Source of the DNA: Sphingomonas sp. BT-65
Lineage (GTDB): Bacteria > Pseudomonadota > Alphaproteobacteria > Sphingomonadales > Sphingomonadaceae
Assembly (NCBI RefSeq): GCF_026107375.2
Contig: NZ_JAPCIA010000003.1
Coordinates: 1 to 64,000, forward strand
Length of the DNA stretch: 64,000 nt
Direction of reading: 5' to 3'
Position numbers and translations under genes: made by a program. A model generated the notes under the pieces. That model was not told where the DNA came from and did no database searches. It saw only the letters and a list, made by a program, of their open reading frames with translations. Each line of letters starts with the position of its first letter. Within the stretch, counting starts at the first letter, position 1. This document shows positions 35,784 to 45,827 of the stretch, piece after piece.

Positions 35784-36170
35784 TCAGAATTGTCGCCAGA
35801 GCAAGTAGCCGACCGCGCCGAGCATGGCGATCTGTGTGCCGATCCCCCCGACAAGCCGGAGCGGGGCCATCAGCCGCTCCACCGAGAGCCCGGCAACATG
35901 CGCGACGCGGGCCGCCAGGAACAGAATGCCCATGGCATGAAGCCATGGCGCTGCGAGGTCACTTGCTTCGCACAGTCCCATCAGGATCAGCATCAGCGGT
36001 GCGTTCTCAATCAGGTTGCCATGGCGCCGGATCGCGAGCGCGAGACCGAGATCGTCACCATGGAGGATCGAGATGCGCGCGCGGCCGCGTCTCGCGCTGA
36101 CGATGTTGGCGAGCACGATGACGCCGAGAGCGACGAGCGATGCGTAGAGCGCGGTGACGTGGAAGGTCAT
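35784..36170 (-). CDS. MAPEG-family membrane protein
   Basis: 128 residues from an ATG with GGGGAG upstream; an ATG nine codons earlier lacks a ribosome-binding site. Four hydrophobic helices are visible and the MAPEG segment ALAIRRHGNLIENAPLML lies at about 45-65. MAPEG proteins are membrane glutathione-dependent enzymes related to microsomal glutathione S-transferases. It shares the strand with the sigma factor gene but lies about 95 bp upstream of the DGPF gene. Confidence 0.82.
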   Translation of the reverse strand: MTFHVTALYASLVALGVIVLANIVSARRGRARISILHGDDLGLALAIRRHGNLIENAPLMLILMGLCEASDLAAPWLHAMGILFLAARVAHVAGLSVERLMAPLRLVGGIGTQIAMLGAVGYLLWRQF

Positions 36171-36256
36171 GTGAGGTCTCCCCGTTTGACGCTGCACGAT
36201 TGCAGCGTGCCATGACGAACGGGGCGGACGGCGATCGACACCGGGTCGGAAAAATT

Positions 36257-36330
36257 TGGAGCGGGTGAGGGGAATCGAACCCCCGTCGTAAGCTTGGGAA
36301 GCTTCTGCTCTACCATTGAGCTACACCCGC
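36257..36330 (-). tRNA. tRNA-Gly (anticodon CCC)
   Basis: On the minus strand the sequence folds as a tRNA: acceptor GCGGGTG pairing with CACCCGC, D-arm GCTC/GAGC, anticodon loop TTCCCAA, T-loop GGTTCGATTCC. The CCA end is encoded. The anticodon is CCC, reading GGG codons. No other RNA gene is nearby. Confidence 0.93.
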
Positions 36331-36430
36331 TCGGGCGTGCGCTGCATATGACGCGGGTGGGGGCCGGTTCAAGTCCATTCTTGAATTCGGGTACGGTCCG
36401 GCGGCATGGGCGGCGGGAGAGAGGTGCCCC

Positions 36431-37267
36431 ATGAAGCTGCGTTCCCTGCTGTTCGTCCCCGGCGACCGTCCCGACCGGATGGAGAAGGCGCTGGCGAGCG
36501 GCGCCGATGCACTGATCCTCGACCTCGAGGATTCGGTGACGCCAGCCAACAAGGGCGCGGCGCGCAAGGCGGTGGCGGCGTTTCTGGCCGGGACGCGGAG
36601 CGATGTCGGCCTGTGGGTGCGGATCAACCCGCTCGATTCGGGAATGACGCAGGACGATCTGGCCGCAGCGCACGGTGCCGACGGGATCGTGCTGCCCAAG
36701 GCGGAGAGCGGCGCGGATGTGGCTTCGCTCGACGCGATGCTCGGCGGGATCGCGGCGCGGATCCTGCCGATCGCGACCGAGACGCCGGCGGCGGTGTTCG
36801 GCTTGGGGAGCTATGCCGGCTGCTCGCCGCGGCTCGCCGGGATCACCTGGGGCGCGGAGGACCTGCCCGCGGCGATCGGTGCGGTGTCGTCACGCGAGAC
36901 GGACGGGAGCTACACGCCGCCCTATGAGATGATCCGCGCGCTTACGTTGTTCGGCGCGCATGCGGCGGGGGTGCGGGCGATCGAGACGGTCTATCCCGAT
37001 TTCCGCAATCTCGACGGGCTCAAGGCCTATTGCGCGCGGGCGATGCGTGACGGGTTCACGGGGATGATGGCGATCCATCCGGCGCAGATCGAGATCATCA
37101 ACGCGGCCTTCACGCCCAGCGAGGAGGCGGTGGTGCATGCGCGGCGCGTGGTGGCGGCGTTCGCGGCGAATCCGGAGGCGGGGGCGCTCCAGCTCGACGG
37201 CAAGATGATCGACGCGCCGCATCTCAAGCAGGCCGAGGCATTGCTAAAGCGCGCGGGGCTGGCATAG
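36431..37267 (+). CDS. CitE/HpcH-family CoA-ester lyase
   Basis: 278 residues. The TIM-barrel aldolase family motifs are present: VPGDRPDRMEKAL (9-21), LILDLEDSV with the metal-binding acidic residue and GIVLPKAESGAD. Related enzymes cleave or make malyl-CoA, beta-methylmalyl-CoA or citramalyl-CoA using Mg. The substrate cannot be fixed here. It starts at the far side of the tRNA-Gly and lies 7 bp upstream of bioF, possibly co-transcribed. Confidence 0.8.
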   Translation: MKLRSLLFVPGDRPDRMEKALASGADALILDLEDSVTPANKGAARKAVAAFLAGTRSDVGLWVRINPLDSGMTQDDLAAAHGADGIVLPKAESGADVASLDAMLGGIAARILPIATETPAAVFGLGSYAGCSPRLAGITWGAEDLPAAIGAVSSRETDGSYTPPYEMIRALTLFGAHAAGVRAIETVYPDFRNLDGLKAYCARAMRDGFTGMMAIHPAQIEIINAAFTPSEEAVVHARRVVAAFAANPEAGALQLDGKMIDAPHLKQAEALLKRAGLA

Positions 37268-37274
37268 CGCTCGC

Positions 37275-38384
37275 GTGAACGGAGAATTCCATCGCGGCGA
37301 CCTGGCGCGGCTGCGCGAGGCGGGCCGGTACCGGGCGCTGACGCCGCGGACGGGCATCGACTTTGCCTCAAACGACTATCTTGGGCTGGCGAACGATCCC
37401 CGGTTGCGGGATGCGGTTGCGGCAGCGCTGGCGCGCGGCGTCGCGGTGGGATCGGGCGGGTCGCGGCTGCTGCGCGGCAACGACCCCGAGATCGTTGCGC
37501 TCGAAAGCGAGGCGGCGGCGATGTTCGGGAGCGAGGCGGCATTGTTCTTCGCGACCGGCTTCGCCGCGAACGTCGCATTGCTGGCGACCTTGCCGCAGCC
37601 CGATGACCTGATCGTCCATGACGCGCTGGTCCATGCCAGTGCGCATGACGGGATGAAGCTCGCCCGGGCGCCTGCCGCCGGATTCGCCCACAACGATGCG
37701 CAGGCAGCGGATGACGCTATTGCGGCGTGGCGCGGGCGGGGCGGCAAGGGGACGCCGTGGATCGTCGTCGAAAGCCTCTATTCGATGGACGGCGACCGCG
37801 CGCCGATCGCCGAGCTGGCGGCGGTGGCGGATCGCCATGACGCCATGCTGGTGGTGGATGAGGCGCATGCCACCGGGGTGTGGGGCGCGGGCGGGCGCGG
37901 CCTGGCCGCGTCGCTGGAGGGACGGCCGAACGTGATCACGCTGCACACCTGCGGCAAGGCGCTGGGGTGCGAGGGCGCGCTGGTGTGCGGGCCCGGCGTG
38001 TTCATCGACTTCCTGATCAATCGCGCGCGGCCATTCATCTTCTCGACCGCGCCTTCCCCGCTGATGGCGGCGGCGGTGCGCGCGGCGCTGCGGATCGTCG
38101 CCGACGAGCCGGCGCGGCGCGAGACACTGCACTGGCTGATCGCGCATGCCGAGCGGACGCTGGCGCCGGCCGGGGTGACGCCGACGGGGTCGCAGGTGCT
38201 GCCGCTGATGGTGGGCGGCGATGCCGAGACGATGGCGCGCGCCGCGGCGGTCCAGGCCAAGGGCTTCGACGTGCGCGGCATCCGGCCACCGACGGTTCCG
38301 GCGGGGACGGCGCGGCTGCGCATCTCGCTGACGCTCAACGTGACCCAGGGCGATATCGACCGGCTCGCGGAGGCGCTGGCGTGA
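37275..38384 (+). CDS. bioF: 8-amino-7-oxononanoate synthase
   Basis: 369 residues from a GTG. Class II PLP fold, with the Schiff-base lysine probably Lys228 in [11 protein letters not shown] and the substrate motif FASNDYLGL (30-38). It joins L-alanine and pimeloyl-thioester to form 8-amino-7-oxononanoate, the first step of the late biotin pathway. bioD follows with a 4-bp overlap and bioA after it, giving a bioFDA operon. bioB and bioC are not in the window. Confidence 0.92.
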   Translation: MNGEFHRGDLARLREAGRYRALTPRTGIDFASNDYLGLANDPRLRDAVAAALARGVAVGSGGSRLLRGNDPEIVALESEAAAMFGSEAALFFATGFAANVALLATLPQPDDLIVHDALVHASAHDGMKLARAPAAGFAHNDAQAADDAIAAWRGRGGKGTPWIVVESLYSMDGDRAPIAELAAVADRHDAMLVVDEAHATGVWGAGGRGLAASLEGRPNVITLHTCGKALGCEGALVCGPGVFIDFLINRARPFIFSTAPSPLMAAAVRAALRIVADEPARRETLHWLIAHAERTLAPAGVTPTGSQVLPLMVGGDAETMARAAAVQAKGFDVRGIRPPTVPAGTARLRISLTLNVTQGDIDRLAEALA

Positions 38385-38980
38385 TCGTCGTCACCGGCAC
38401 CGACACCGGTGTGGGCAAGACGGTCGCCGCCGCGGCATTGGCGTGGCGGCTGGGCGCCTCCTACTGGAAGCCGGTGCAGGCGGGGCTGGAGGAAGAGACC
38501 GACAGCGCGGTCGTCGCGCGGCTCGCCGGGGTCGAGGTGCTGCCCGAAGCCTATCGGCTGACGACGCCCTGCTCGCCGCACCGCGCGGCCGAGATCGAAG
38601 GGGTGACGATTGATCCCAAACGGCTCGCGCCGCCGACGGGCCGCGTCGTGATCGAAGGGGCGGGCGGGGCGCTGGTGCCGCTGACTCGGGAACTGTTGTT
38701 CGCCGACCTGTTCGCGCGCTGGGGGCTGCCGGTGGTGATCGTGGCGCGGACGGCGCTGGGGACGATCAACCATAGCCTGTTGACGATCGAGGCGCTGCGG
38801 ACGCGGGGCGTGGCGGTGGCGGGCATCCTGTTCTCGGGGCACGAGGTTGCGGATAGCCAGGCGACGATCTGCGTGATGGGCGGGGTGCGATCGCTGGGGC
38901 GGCTGCCGGTGCTCGATCCGCTGACGCCGGCGGCATTGCGCGAGGCAGCGGGACAGCTCGATTTGGCGGGGCTCGGATGA
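38381..38980 (+). CDS. bioD: Dethiobiotin synthetase
   Basis: 199 residues from the GTG at 38381. The P-loop is GTDTGVGKT (6-14), and YWKPVQAG is the conserved substrate loop. It closes the ureido ring of dethiobiotin using ATP and CO2. A little shorter than E. coli BioD (about 225). GTGA and ATGA overlaps link it to bioF and bioA. Confidence 0.91.
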   Translation: MIVVTGTDTGVGKTVAAAALAWRLGASYWKPVQAGLEEETDSAVVARLAGVEVLPEAYRLTTPCSPHRAAEIEGVTIDPKRLAPPTGRVVIEGAGGALVPLTRELLFADLFARWGLPVVIVARTALGTINHSLLTIEALRTRGVAVAGILFSGHEVADSQATICVMGGVRSLGRLPVLDPLTPAALREAAGQLDLAGLG

Positions 38981-40224
38981 GCTCGCCCGTCTGGCATCCC
39001 TTCACCCAGCATGGCCTGAACGAGCCGGTACCGCTGGTGAGCCGCGCCGAGAGGGCGGGGCTGTTCACGGCGGACGGACGGCGGGTGATCGATGCGATCT
39101 CGTCCTGGTGGGTGACGACGCACGGGCATTGCCATCCGCGGGTCATGGCCGCGATCCGGGCGCAGAGCGAAAAGCTCGACCAGCTGATCTTCGCCGGCTG
39201 GACGCACGAGCCTGCCGAGACGCTGGCGCGGCAATTGGTGGGGATGATGCCGCGGCCACTCGAGCATGTATTCTTCTCCGACAGCGGATCGACCAGCGTC
39301 GAGGTGGCGCTCAAGATGGCGCTCGGCCATTTCGCCAATCGCGGCGAAGACCGGCACCGGATCGTCGTCATGGCGGGCAGCTATCATGGCGACACGGTGG
39401 GCGGCATGTCGGTCGGCGCGCGGAGCGTGTTCAACAGGAGCTATGCGCCGCTGATGTTCGATGTCGACGTCATCCCCTTTCCCGAGGCGGGGCACGAGCA
39501 GGCGACGATCGACGCGTTCGAACAGCTCTGCGGGCAGCGGCCGGCGGCGCTGATCGTCGAGCCGCTGGTGCTCGGCGCCGGCGGCATGAAGATGTACCCG
39601 GCCGGGGTGCTCAAGGCGCTGCGCGAGCTGTGCGCGGCGCATGGCGTGCTGTTCATCGCCGACGAGGTGATGACGGCATGGGGCCGGACGGGCACGCTGC
39701 TGGCGTGCGAGCAGGCGGGCGTGGTGCCCGACCTGCTGTGCCTGTCCAAGGGACTGACTGGCGGGTCGCTGCCATTGGCCGTGACGATGGCGAGGGGCGA
39801 GATCTTCGAGAGCCACCGGTCGCAGGACCGGGCGAAGATGTTCTTTCACTCGTCGAGCTACACGGCGAACCCGATCGCCTGCGCCGCGGCGGTCGCCAAT
39901 CTTGAGATCTGGTCTGAAGAACCGGTGCTCGAGCGGGTCGCCGACCTGGCGCGGCGGCAGGTGGGGCATGTGCGACGTCTGGAAGGAAAAGTAAGCAATC
40001 TACGGCAGTTGGGTACGATCGTCGCCATGGAGTTCGAGGAGAGTGAGGGCGCCTATCTCTCCGCGCTCGGGCCCAAGCTGATGGCCTTCTTCCGCGAGCG
40101 CGACGTGCTGCTGCGGCCGCTTGGCAACACGGTCTACGTCATGCCGCCATACTGTATTTCAGACGACGATCTCGGGCGGATCTACACGGTGATCGGCGAG
40201 GCGATCGAGGCCTTTGCGGGCTGA
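38977..40224 (+). CDS. bioA: DAPA aminotransferase
   Basis: 415 residues. Class III aminotransferase fold; the PLP lysine is Lys258 in CLSKGLTGG, and VWHPFTQH near the N-terminus is characteristic of BioA. It converts 8-amino-7-oxononanoate to 7,8-diaminononanoate using S-adenosylmethionine as amino donor. It overlaps bioD by 4 bp. Confidence 0.92.
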   Translation: MSSPVWHPFTQHGLNEPVPLVSRAERAGLFTADGRRVIDAISSWWVTTHGHCHPRVMAAIRAQSEKLDQLIFAGWTHEPAETLARQLVGMMPRPLEHVFFSDSGSTSVEVALKMALGHFANRGEDRHRIVVMAGSYHGDTVGGMSVGARSVFNRSYAPLMFDVDVIPFPEAGHEQATIDAFEQLCGQRPAALIVEPLVLGAGGMKMYPAGVLKALRELCAAHGVLFIADEVMTAWGRTGTLLACEQAGVVPDLLCLSKGLTGGSLPLAVTMARGEIFESHRSQDRAKMFFHSSSYTANPIACAAAVANLEIWSEEPVLERVADLARRQVGHVRRLEGKVSNLRQLGTIVAMEFEESEGAYLSALGPKLMAFFRERDVLLRPLGNTVYVMPPYCISDDDLGRIYTVIGEAIEAFAG

Positions 40225-40261
40225 AAGGTCCCAAAAGTCACACTGCCACGCGTGCGCGCGA

Positions 40262-40311
40262 GGTTGACGAACTTGATATATTTGAGGGGTGTCACGCGAC
40301 ACGTGTCAACC
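40262..40311. repeat. Dyad-rich intergenic spacer between bioA and the MCP gene
   Basis: The converging genes leave 181 bp. Outer arms GGTTGAC (40262-40268) and GTCAACC (40305-40311) enclose an inner stem-loop GTGTC-ACGC-GACAC (40289-40302). No T-run follows. It may be a transcription barrier; the rest of 40225-40405 shows nothing. Confidence 0.4.
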
Positions 40312-40405
40312 GGCTGATCCACGGTTCAAAGAGCGACCGGGACGACGAACGGTGTTCCGGCCGCGGAAGTGCAGCAGGCGAAATCCAACATTGCAAGTAC
40401 AGCGC

Positions 40406-41731
40406 TCAAGCCGCGCGCAGCTCGGCGAGGAAGGCGTTGACGGTGTTGCCGAGCGCGTCGGCCTCGGCGCGGATACGGCCAGCGAGGCCGCCCATCTCGC
40501 CTGCGCTGTTCGAGGCCGATCGCGCCGTCGCGCCGATCGCCTCGACATCGCTGTGGATCTGTCCGCCCGCGGCGACGGCCTCCTCGACGGTGAGCGCGAT
40601 CAGGCTGGTGGTGTCCTTCTGCGTGCCGACCGCGTCCTCGACCGTCTCCGAGAGGCGCGCCATCGCGGCGATCGCGGCCTCGACCTGGGCATGGCCGTCG
40701 GCGACGTGGACGATGCCGTCGCGGATTTCCTCGACATGCGCGGTGATGCGCTTGGCGGCGACCCCGGCCTGGCTCGCGAGCGCCTTGACCTCGTTGGCGA
40801 CGACGGTGAAGCCGCGTCCCGCTTCGCCCGCACGCGCGGCCTCGATCGTGGCGTTGAGCGCGAGCAGGTTCACCTGCTTGGCGATCTCCCCGATCAGGCC
40901 GATGACGGCGTCGATCGACTGGGCCGACTGCATGAGGCCATCCATGCGCGCGCTGCCCGCGCCGACCAGCGCGACGGCGTCGGCTGCGGCGGCCTTGGCG
41001 CGCAGCGTGTCGCCGTTGATCGCGGTGAAGGCACCCGCGAGCAGCCGCCCGCGATCGGCGATGTCGCTCATGCTCAGGCTGGTCTGCGCTGCGGCGGCGG
41101 CGACGGCGGCGGCGCGATCGCCGGTGTCGCCGGCGCGCGATTCGGTCTGCTTGGCGTTGGTGGCGATGAAGCGCGAGAGGTCCATCAACGCCCGGGTGAG
41201 GCCGGCGACCTGGCGCTCGAAACGCGCGCTCGCAGCCTCGATCCGCTGCGCACGCTCGACCTGGGCATGCGCGGCCGAAAGCTCGCGCTCCGAGGCGAGA
41301 TGGACGAGGCGGCGGTTGGCGACGACCGCGAACAGGCGGCCGTTCGCAGTCAGGATCATCCCCTCATTGCCGTTGGCGGCGCGATACGCCTCGATCAGTT
41401 CGGCAGCGTCCTGGTCGACCTCGGCGGTGGCGCAGGCGCGGATATGCTGGTTGAGGCCATTGCCATAGGCAGGGTTGCGCATCAGCGCGTGGCCGAACGG
41501 GTTGAGCAGCAGGCGGCGCACGTCCTTCTCGAACACCGCGCCGATCGCGCGATGCGTGGAGTCGACGACCGGCAGCAGACGCAGGTCCATGTTCGCCTGG
41601 AACATCTCGATCGCGGTGAACAGCGTGTCGGTCTGGCGCAGAAAGGGCGGGTTGCGCTCGATCGTGGTCAGCCAGCCGCGCGCGGAAACGGCGGGGAGCG
41701 GGTCGGCGGGGTCGGCAAGCGCGCGGAACAT
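40406..41731 (-). CDS. Soluble chemoreceptor-like protein with CBS-type sensory region
   Basis: About 441 residues from a probable ATG at 41731; no strong ribosome-binding site is visible. No membrane helix is predicted. The N-terminal half has two CBS-like strands ([19 protein letters not shown] and [20 protein letters not shown] in part), which in other proteins bind adenine nucleotides. The C-terminal half is an MCP signalling domain with the hairpin-tip motif [30 protein letters not shown] (in part). It would relay a cytosolic energy signal to CheA or another kinase. No che gene is nearby. Confidence 0.75.
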   Translation of the reverse strand: MFRALADPADPLPAVSARGWLTTIERNPPFLRQTDTLFTAIEMFQANMDLRLLPVVDSTHRAIGAVFEKDVRRLLLNPFGHALMRNPAYGNGLNQHIRACATAEVDQDAAELIEAYRAANGNEGMILTANGRLFAVVANRRLVHLASERELSAAHAQVERAQRIEAASARFERQVAGLTRALMDLSRFIATNAKQTESRAGDTGDRAAAVAAAAAQTSLSMSDIADRGRLLAGAFTAINGDTLRAKAAAADAVALVGAGSARMDGLMQSAQSIDAVIGLIGEIAKQVNLLALNATIEAARAGEAGRGFTVVANEVKALASQAGVAAKRITAHVEEIRDGIVHVADGHAQVEAAIAAMARLSETVEDAVGTQKDTTSLIALTVEEAVAAGGQIHSDVEAIGATARSASNSAGEMGGLAGRIRAEADALGNTVNAFLAELRAA

Positions 41732-41823
41732 GCGCTCGAAGTAGGGAGAAAGCGGTAAATGGGTCGTTATCCGGGCGTTACAGTTTAGAGACAAATGGCG
41801 GTTTTTTGCGGTTTTCGCGTGGA

Positions 41824-42702
41824 TCAGCCTTCGAGTTCGGCGCGATGGCGCGCGGCGAGCGCGGTGAGCCACTCGGCAAAGGCGGCGACCTGGGGGAAGT
41901 GCCGGGTCTCCTCATGGGTGACGAGCCAGAAGCTGCGCCCGATGCGCAGCTCGGGAAGCACACGCGCGAGGCCGGGATCGGCGTCGCCGATGAAGCAGGG
42001 AAGCACCGCGATACCCGCGCCCGCCGCGGCCATGCGGTGCTGGGCATTGATGCTGGAGGAGCGCAGCTGCGGCTCGTGTGCGCCGGGGATCTCGTCGAGA
42101 TAGCGCAATTCGGGGGCGTAGAGGATGTCGGGGACATAGCCGATCAGACGATGCTCGCGGAGCTGATCGGGCGTAGCGACGGGCGGGTGCGCGGCGAGAT
42201 AGGCGCGCGACGCGTAGAGCCGCAGGCCATAATCGGCGAGCTTACGGGTGAGCAGCGGGCCGCGGCGCGGGCGGGCGAGCAGCACGGCGATGTCGGTCTC
42301 GCGCCTTGTCGGATTGAGGAAGCCGCTGCTCGCGACGAGATCGATCGTGAGGCCCGGATGCGCGTCGGCGAGCGCGCCGAGATGGCGGCTGACGAACCAG
42401 GTGCCGAACCCTTCGGAGACGCTGACACGGATCGTCCCGCGCACCGGTCCGCCGATGTCGCGGCTGCCGATCGCGACGGCGGCACGCTCCATCGCGCGGG
42501 CATGCGTGAGCAGGCGCTCGCCCGCGGGGGTGAGCGACTGGCCGTCGGGGCCTTGCTCGAACAGGCGTTCGCCCAGCGCCTGTTCGAGGCGGCGCAAACG
42601 GCGGCCTGCCGTCGTGGCGTCGATGTCGAGGCTCTGCGCGGCCTTGGCCAACTGGCCAGTGCGCGCGATGGCGAGGAAGATCGGCAGGTCGCTCCAGTCC
42701 AT
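41824..42702 (-). CDS. LysR-family regulator divergent from mmsA
   Basis: 292 residues from the ATG at 42702. An N-terminal winged HTH (about 1-60; [25 protein letters not shown] in part) precedes a periplasmic-binding-protein-like effector domain (about 90-290). It is divergent from the valine-pathway gene mmsA, 91 bp apart, and a near-perfect palindrome overlaps its start codon. It is probably an mmsA activator and repressor of itself; the coinducer may be 3-hydroxyisobutyrate or a semialdehyde, by analogy. Confidence 0.82.
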   Translation of the reverse strand: MDWSDLPIFLAIARTGQLAKAAQSLDIDATTAGRRLRRLEQALGERLFEQGPDGQSLTPAGERLLTHARAMERAAVAIGSRDIGGPVRGTIRVSVSEGFGTWFVSRHLGALADAHPGLTIDLVASSGFLNPTRRETDIAVLLARPRRGPLLTRKLADYGLRLYASRAYLAAHPPVATPDQLREHRLIGYVPDILYAPELRYLDEIPGAHEPQLRSSSINAQHRMAAAGAGIAVLPCFIGDADPGLARVLPELRIGRSFWLVTHEETRHFPQVAAFAEWLTALAARHRAELEG

Positions 42703-42723
42703 TGCCTGCAAATATGCAGGTAA
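42702..42723. promoter_or_regulatory. Near-perfect palindrome between lysR and mmsA
   Basis: A 22-bp palindrome with arms CCTGCA and TGCAGG around AATA matches itself at 20 of 22 positions. It lies over the lysR ATG and 71 bp upstream of mmsA. Position and symmetry suggest a LysR operator controlling both genes. Confidence 0.55.
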
Positions 42724-42793
42724 GGGCTGCATGTCGATGGGTTGCCGGTGGAAGGGGGCGGGTGCATCACCTTTCGCCAAAGGAGAGGCTGAC

Positions 42794-44305
42794 ATGGCGG
42801 CGGCGGTTCGCGAGATTTCGCACTTCATCGGGAGCAGCGCGACGGCGGGGACCGGCACGCGCCGCTCGGACGTGTTCGACCCCAATACGGGCCGGGTGCA
42901 GGCGCAGGTCACGCTCGGCGCGCAGGCCGATCTCGACGCGGCGATGGCCAATGCGGTGAAGGCGCAGATCGGCTGGGCGGCGACCAACCCGCAGCGCCGG
43001 GCGCGCGTGATGTTCAACTTCAAGGCGCTGATCGAGAAGAACATGGACGAGCTGGCGCATCTGCTCAGCTCCGAACATGGCAAGGTGATCGCCGACGCCA
43101 AGGGCGACATCCAGCGCGGGCTCGAGGTGATCGAGTTCGCCTGCGGCATCCCGCATGCGCTGAAGGGTGAGTACACCCAGGGCGCCGGGCCGGGGATCGA
43201 CGTCTATTCGATGCGCCAGCCGCTGGGCGTGGTGGCGGGGATCACCCCGTTCAACTTCCCGGCGATGATCCCGATGTGGATGTTCGGCGTGGCGATCGCA
43301 TGCGGCAACGCCTTCATTTTGAAGCCCAGCGAGCGCGATCCGAGCGTGCCGGTGCGGCTTGCCGAGCTGATGCTCGAGGCCGGGCTGCCCGAGGGCGTGC
43401 TGCAGGTGGTCCAGGGCGACAAGGAGATGGTCGATGCGATCCTCGACCATCCCGAGATCAAGGCGGTGAGCTTCGTCGGCTCGTCGGACATCGCGCATTA
43501 TGTCTATCGCCGCGGCGTCGAGGCCGGGAAGCGCGTGCAGGCGATGGGCGGGGCCAAGAACCACGGCATCGTCATGCCCGACGCGGACCTGGACCAGGTG
43601 GTCAACGATCTCGCCGGCGCAGCGTTCGGCTCGGCGGGCGAGCGCTGCATGGCGCTGCCGGTGGTGGTGCCGGTGGGCGACAAGACCGCGGATGCGCTGC
43701 GGGCGAAGCTGCTGCCCGCGATCGAGGCGCTGCGCGTCGGCGTGTCGACCGATGCCGACGCGCATTACGGGCCGGTGGTGACCGCGGCGCACCGCGCGAA
43801 GATCGAAAGCTATATCCAGATGGGCGTGGACGAGGGCGCCGAACTGGTGGTCGACGGGCGCGGCTTCTCGCTCCAGGGGCATGAGGAAGGGTTCTTCATC
43901 GGCCCGACTTTGTTCGACCGGGTGACGCCGCAGATGCGCAGCTACCAGGAGGAGATTTTCGGGCCGGTGCTGCAGATGGTGCGCGCCGGGAGCTTCGAGG
44001 AGGCGCTGCGCCTGCCGAGCGATCACCAGTACGGCAACGGCGTCGCGATCTTCACGCGCAACGGCCACGCCGCGCGCGAGTTTGCGGCGCGAGTCAATGT
44101 CGGGATGGTCGGGATCAACGTGCCGATCCCGGTTCCGGTCGCCTATCATACCTTCGGCGGGTGGAAGCGCAGCGCGTTCGGTGACACCAACCAGCACGGC
44201 ATGGAAGGGGTCAAGTTCTTCACCAAGGTGAAGACGGTGACTCAGCGCTGGCCTGACGGCTCGCTCGACGGGGGGAACGCGTTCGTCATCCCGACGATGG
44301 GATGA
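42794..44305 (+). CDS. mmsA: Methylmalonate-semialdehyde dehydrogenase (CoA-acylating)
   Basis: 503 residues from an ATG with AGGAGAGG upstream. Aldehyde dehydrogenase fold with catalytic Cys285 in GERCMALP and TPFNFPAMIPMWMFG (151-165), typical of MmsA. It oxidises methylmalonate semialdehyde to propionyl-CoA and CO2, the last step of valine degradation. It begins the plus-strand valine cluster. The stop overlaps an in-frame ATG of the next gene by 4 bp, though the better start is 24 bp further on. Confidence 0.93.
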   Translation: MAAAVREISHFIGSSATAGTGTRRSDVFDPNTGRVQAQVTLGAQADLDAAMANAVKAQIGWAATNPQRRARVMFNFKALIEKNMDELAHLLSSEHGKVIADAKGDIQRGLEVIEFACGIPHALKGEYTQGAGPGIDVYSMRQPLGVVAGITPFNFPAMIPMWMFGVAIACGNAFILKPSERDPSVPVRLAELMLEAGLPEGVLQVVQGDKEMVDAILDHPEIKAVSFVGSSDIAHYVYRRGVEAGKRVQAMGGAKNHGIVMPDADLDQVVNDLAGAAFGSAGERCMALPVVVPVGDKTADALRAKLLPAIEALRVGVSTDADAHYGPVVTAAHRAKIESYIQMGVDEGAELVVDGRGFSLQGHEEGFFIGPTLFDRVTPQMRSYQEEIFGPVLQMVRAGSFEEALRLPSDHQYGNGVAIFTRNGHAAREFAARVNVGMVGINVPIPVPVAYHTFGGWKRSAFGDTNQHGMEGVKFFTKVKTVTQRWPDGSLDGGNAFVIPTMG

Positions 44306-44325
44306 CAGGATTGCAGGGGATCGCG

Positions 44326-45252
44326 ATGCGTTGGCTGGTAGCGCTGTTGGCATGTCTGGTCGCGGCGACGCCCGCGGCCGCGCAGAAGCGGATCGCGCTG
44401 ACCTTCGACGACGTGCCGCGCAACCCGGGCGGCTTCATGACGCCGGACGCGCGGGCCAAGCTGCTGGTGCGGGCGCTCGCGAAGGCGCGGGTGAAGCAGG
44501 CGGCGTTTTTCGTGACTGTCGGCAACCTGGAGAAGCCGGAGACCGGCGACGGCGCGGCGAACATCGCGCGCTACGTCAGGGCGGGGCACGTCATCGCCAA
44601 CCACAGCTTCGCGCACTCGCGGCTGAGCGGGATGGCGGCCGCGGACTATCTCGCCGATATCGACCGGGCCGAGGGATGGCTCAAGGGCCGGCCGGGTTAC
44701 CGGCCGTGGTTCCGCTATCCGTTCCTTGACGAGGGCGGCAAGGACAAGGCGAAGCGCGACGCGGTGCGCGAGGGGCTTCGCGCGCGAGGGCTGGCCAACG
44801 GCTATGTCACCGCCGAATCCTCCGACTGGAACATCGAGAGCCTGGCCGCTGCGGCGAAGAAGGACGGCAAGAGGCTGGACATGGCCGCGCTGCGCGACCT
44901 CTATGTCGAGAGCCATGTCGAGGCGGCGGAATTCTATGATGCGCTGGCGGTGAAGACGCTGGGGCGCTCGCCCGCGCATGTGATGCTGTTGCACGAGACC
45001 GACATCGCGGCGATGTTCGTCGATGATCTGGTGAAGGCGCTGCGGGCGAAGGGCTGGGAGATCGTGACCGCCGACGCGGCGTTCGCCGACCCGATCCGCG
45101 CGCTGCGGCCCGACACGCCCTATGCGCAGGGCACGCTGACCGAAGCGCTGGCGTGGGAGAAGGGCTTGCCAGCGCCGCGCTGGTACGAGCGCAACGACCT
45201 CAAGATCGCGACTCCGCTGTTCCGCAAGCGCGTGCTGGGGGAGGCGGAGTGA
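44326..45252 (+). CDS. Secreted polysaccharide deacetylase (NodB fold)
   Basis: 308 residues from the ATG at 44326 (GGGG upstream); an ATG at 44302 overlaps the mmsA stop. A signal peptide (to about residue 20) precedes the NodB domain. Metal ligands are visible: Asp28-Asp29 in TFDDVP and His93, His97 in ANHSFAHSRL. Such enzymes remove acetyl groups from N-acetylglucosamine or other glycans. It sits inside the valine cluster with no clear metabolic link and may be a passenger of the operon. Confidence 0.82.
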   Translation: MRWLVALLACLVAATPAAAQKRIALTFDDVPRNPGGFMTPDARAKLLVRALAKARVKQAAFFVTVGNLEKPETGDGAANIARYVRAGHVIANHSFAHSRLSGMAAADYLADIDRAEGWLKGRPGYRPWFRYPFLDEGGKDKAKRDAVREGLRARGLANGYVTAESSDWNIESLAAAAKKDGKRLDMAALRDLYVESHVEAAEFYDALAVKTLGRSPAHVMLLHETDIAAMFVDDLVKALRAKGWEIVTADAAFADPIRALRPDTPYAQGTLTEALAWEKGLPAPRWYERNDLKIATPLFRKRVLGEAE

Positions 45253-45308
45253 GTTTGTATCGGTTCGTGCGGCGCGCCGAATCGCACATCGTTGTCGGAG
45301 TCCATCAT

Positions 45309-45827
45309 ATGAAGTCTGGCGAGAGGATCACCCAGCCGCGGGACCGATGGAAATGGCTGCTGGCTGCTTTCATCCTGTCCGGCTGCGGGGCGGCGCGCGA
45401 GCCCGTTACCGAGCCAACCACCAAAGGACCAGCGCAGGATGCCGTTCGCCCGACGGACTCTCCCGCCCGCATTGTGCCCGTGCCGCCGATCCCCGTTGCG
45501 TTGCGCGGATGCTGGCGACTGGACGATCCGGAAATCCGCGATCGGCAGGCGCGATTGAACATTGATGCGACGAGGATAGTGGAAACGGCTGACTGGCGCC
45601 GAGAGACGGTGATCGCGACCGCAGATTTTGTCGAGATGGTGAGCAACTCGAGGATCGAAGGCCGATTCAGGGCGCCGGAGGGCGAGCATCGCATGACGCT
45701 GGCGACGATGCTGAGCCTCGGCCCCGACGATCTGGGGACACCCGCGGGGAAATTGAGACTCTCGGAAGGCGATGCCGGCAGCCGCTGGTACAGCCGGTGC
45801 AAGACAGACATGCAGGACGCGAAATGA
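45309..45827 (+). CDS. Putative lipoprotein inside the valine cluster
   Basis: 172 residues from the ATG at 45309 (GGAG 8 bp upstream); a GTG at 45249 is possible. A positive n-region and hydrophobic stretch end in the lipobox ILSGC. The mature part has two Cys (CWRLD and RCKTD) and a mixed beta pattern, with no known domain. Codon and base use appear somewhat less GC-rich than the neighbours. It overlaps the next gene by 4 bp, so it is coupled. Confidence 0.65.
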   Translation: MKSGERITQPRDRWKWLLAAFILSGCGAAREPVTEPTTKGPAQDAVRPTDSPARIVPVPPIPVALRGCWRLDDPEIRDRQARLNIDATRIVETADWRRETVIATADFVEMVSNSRIEGRFRAPEGEHRMTLATMLSLGPDDLGTPAGKLRLSEGDAGSRWYSRCKTDMQDAK

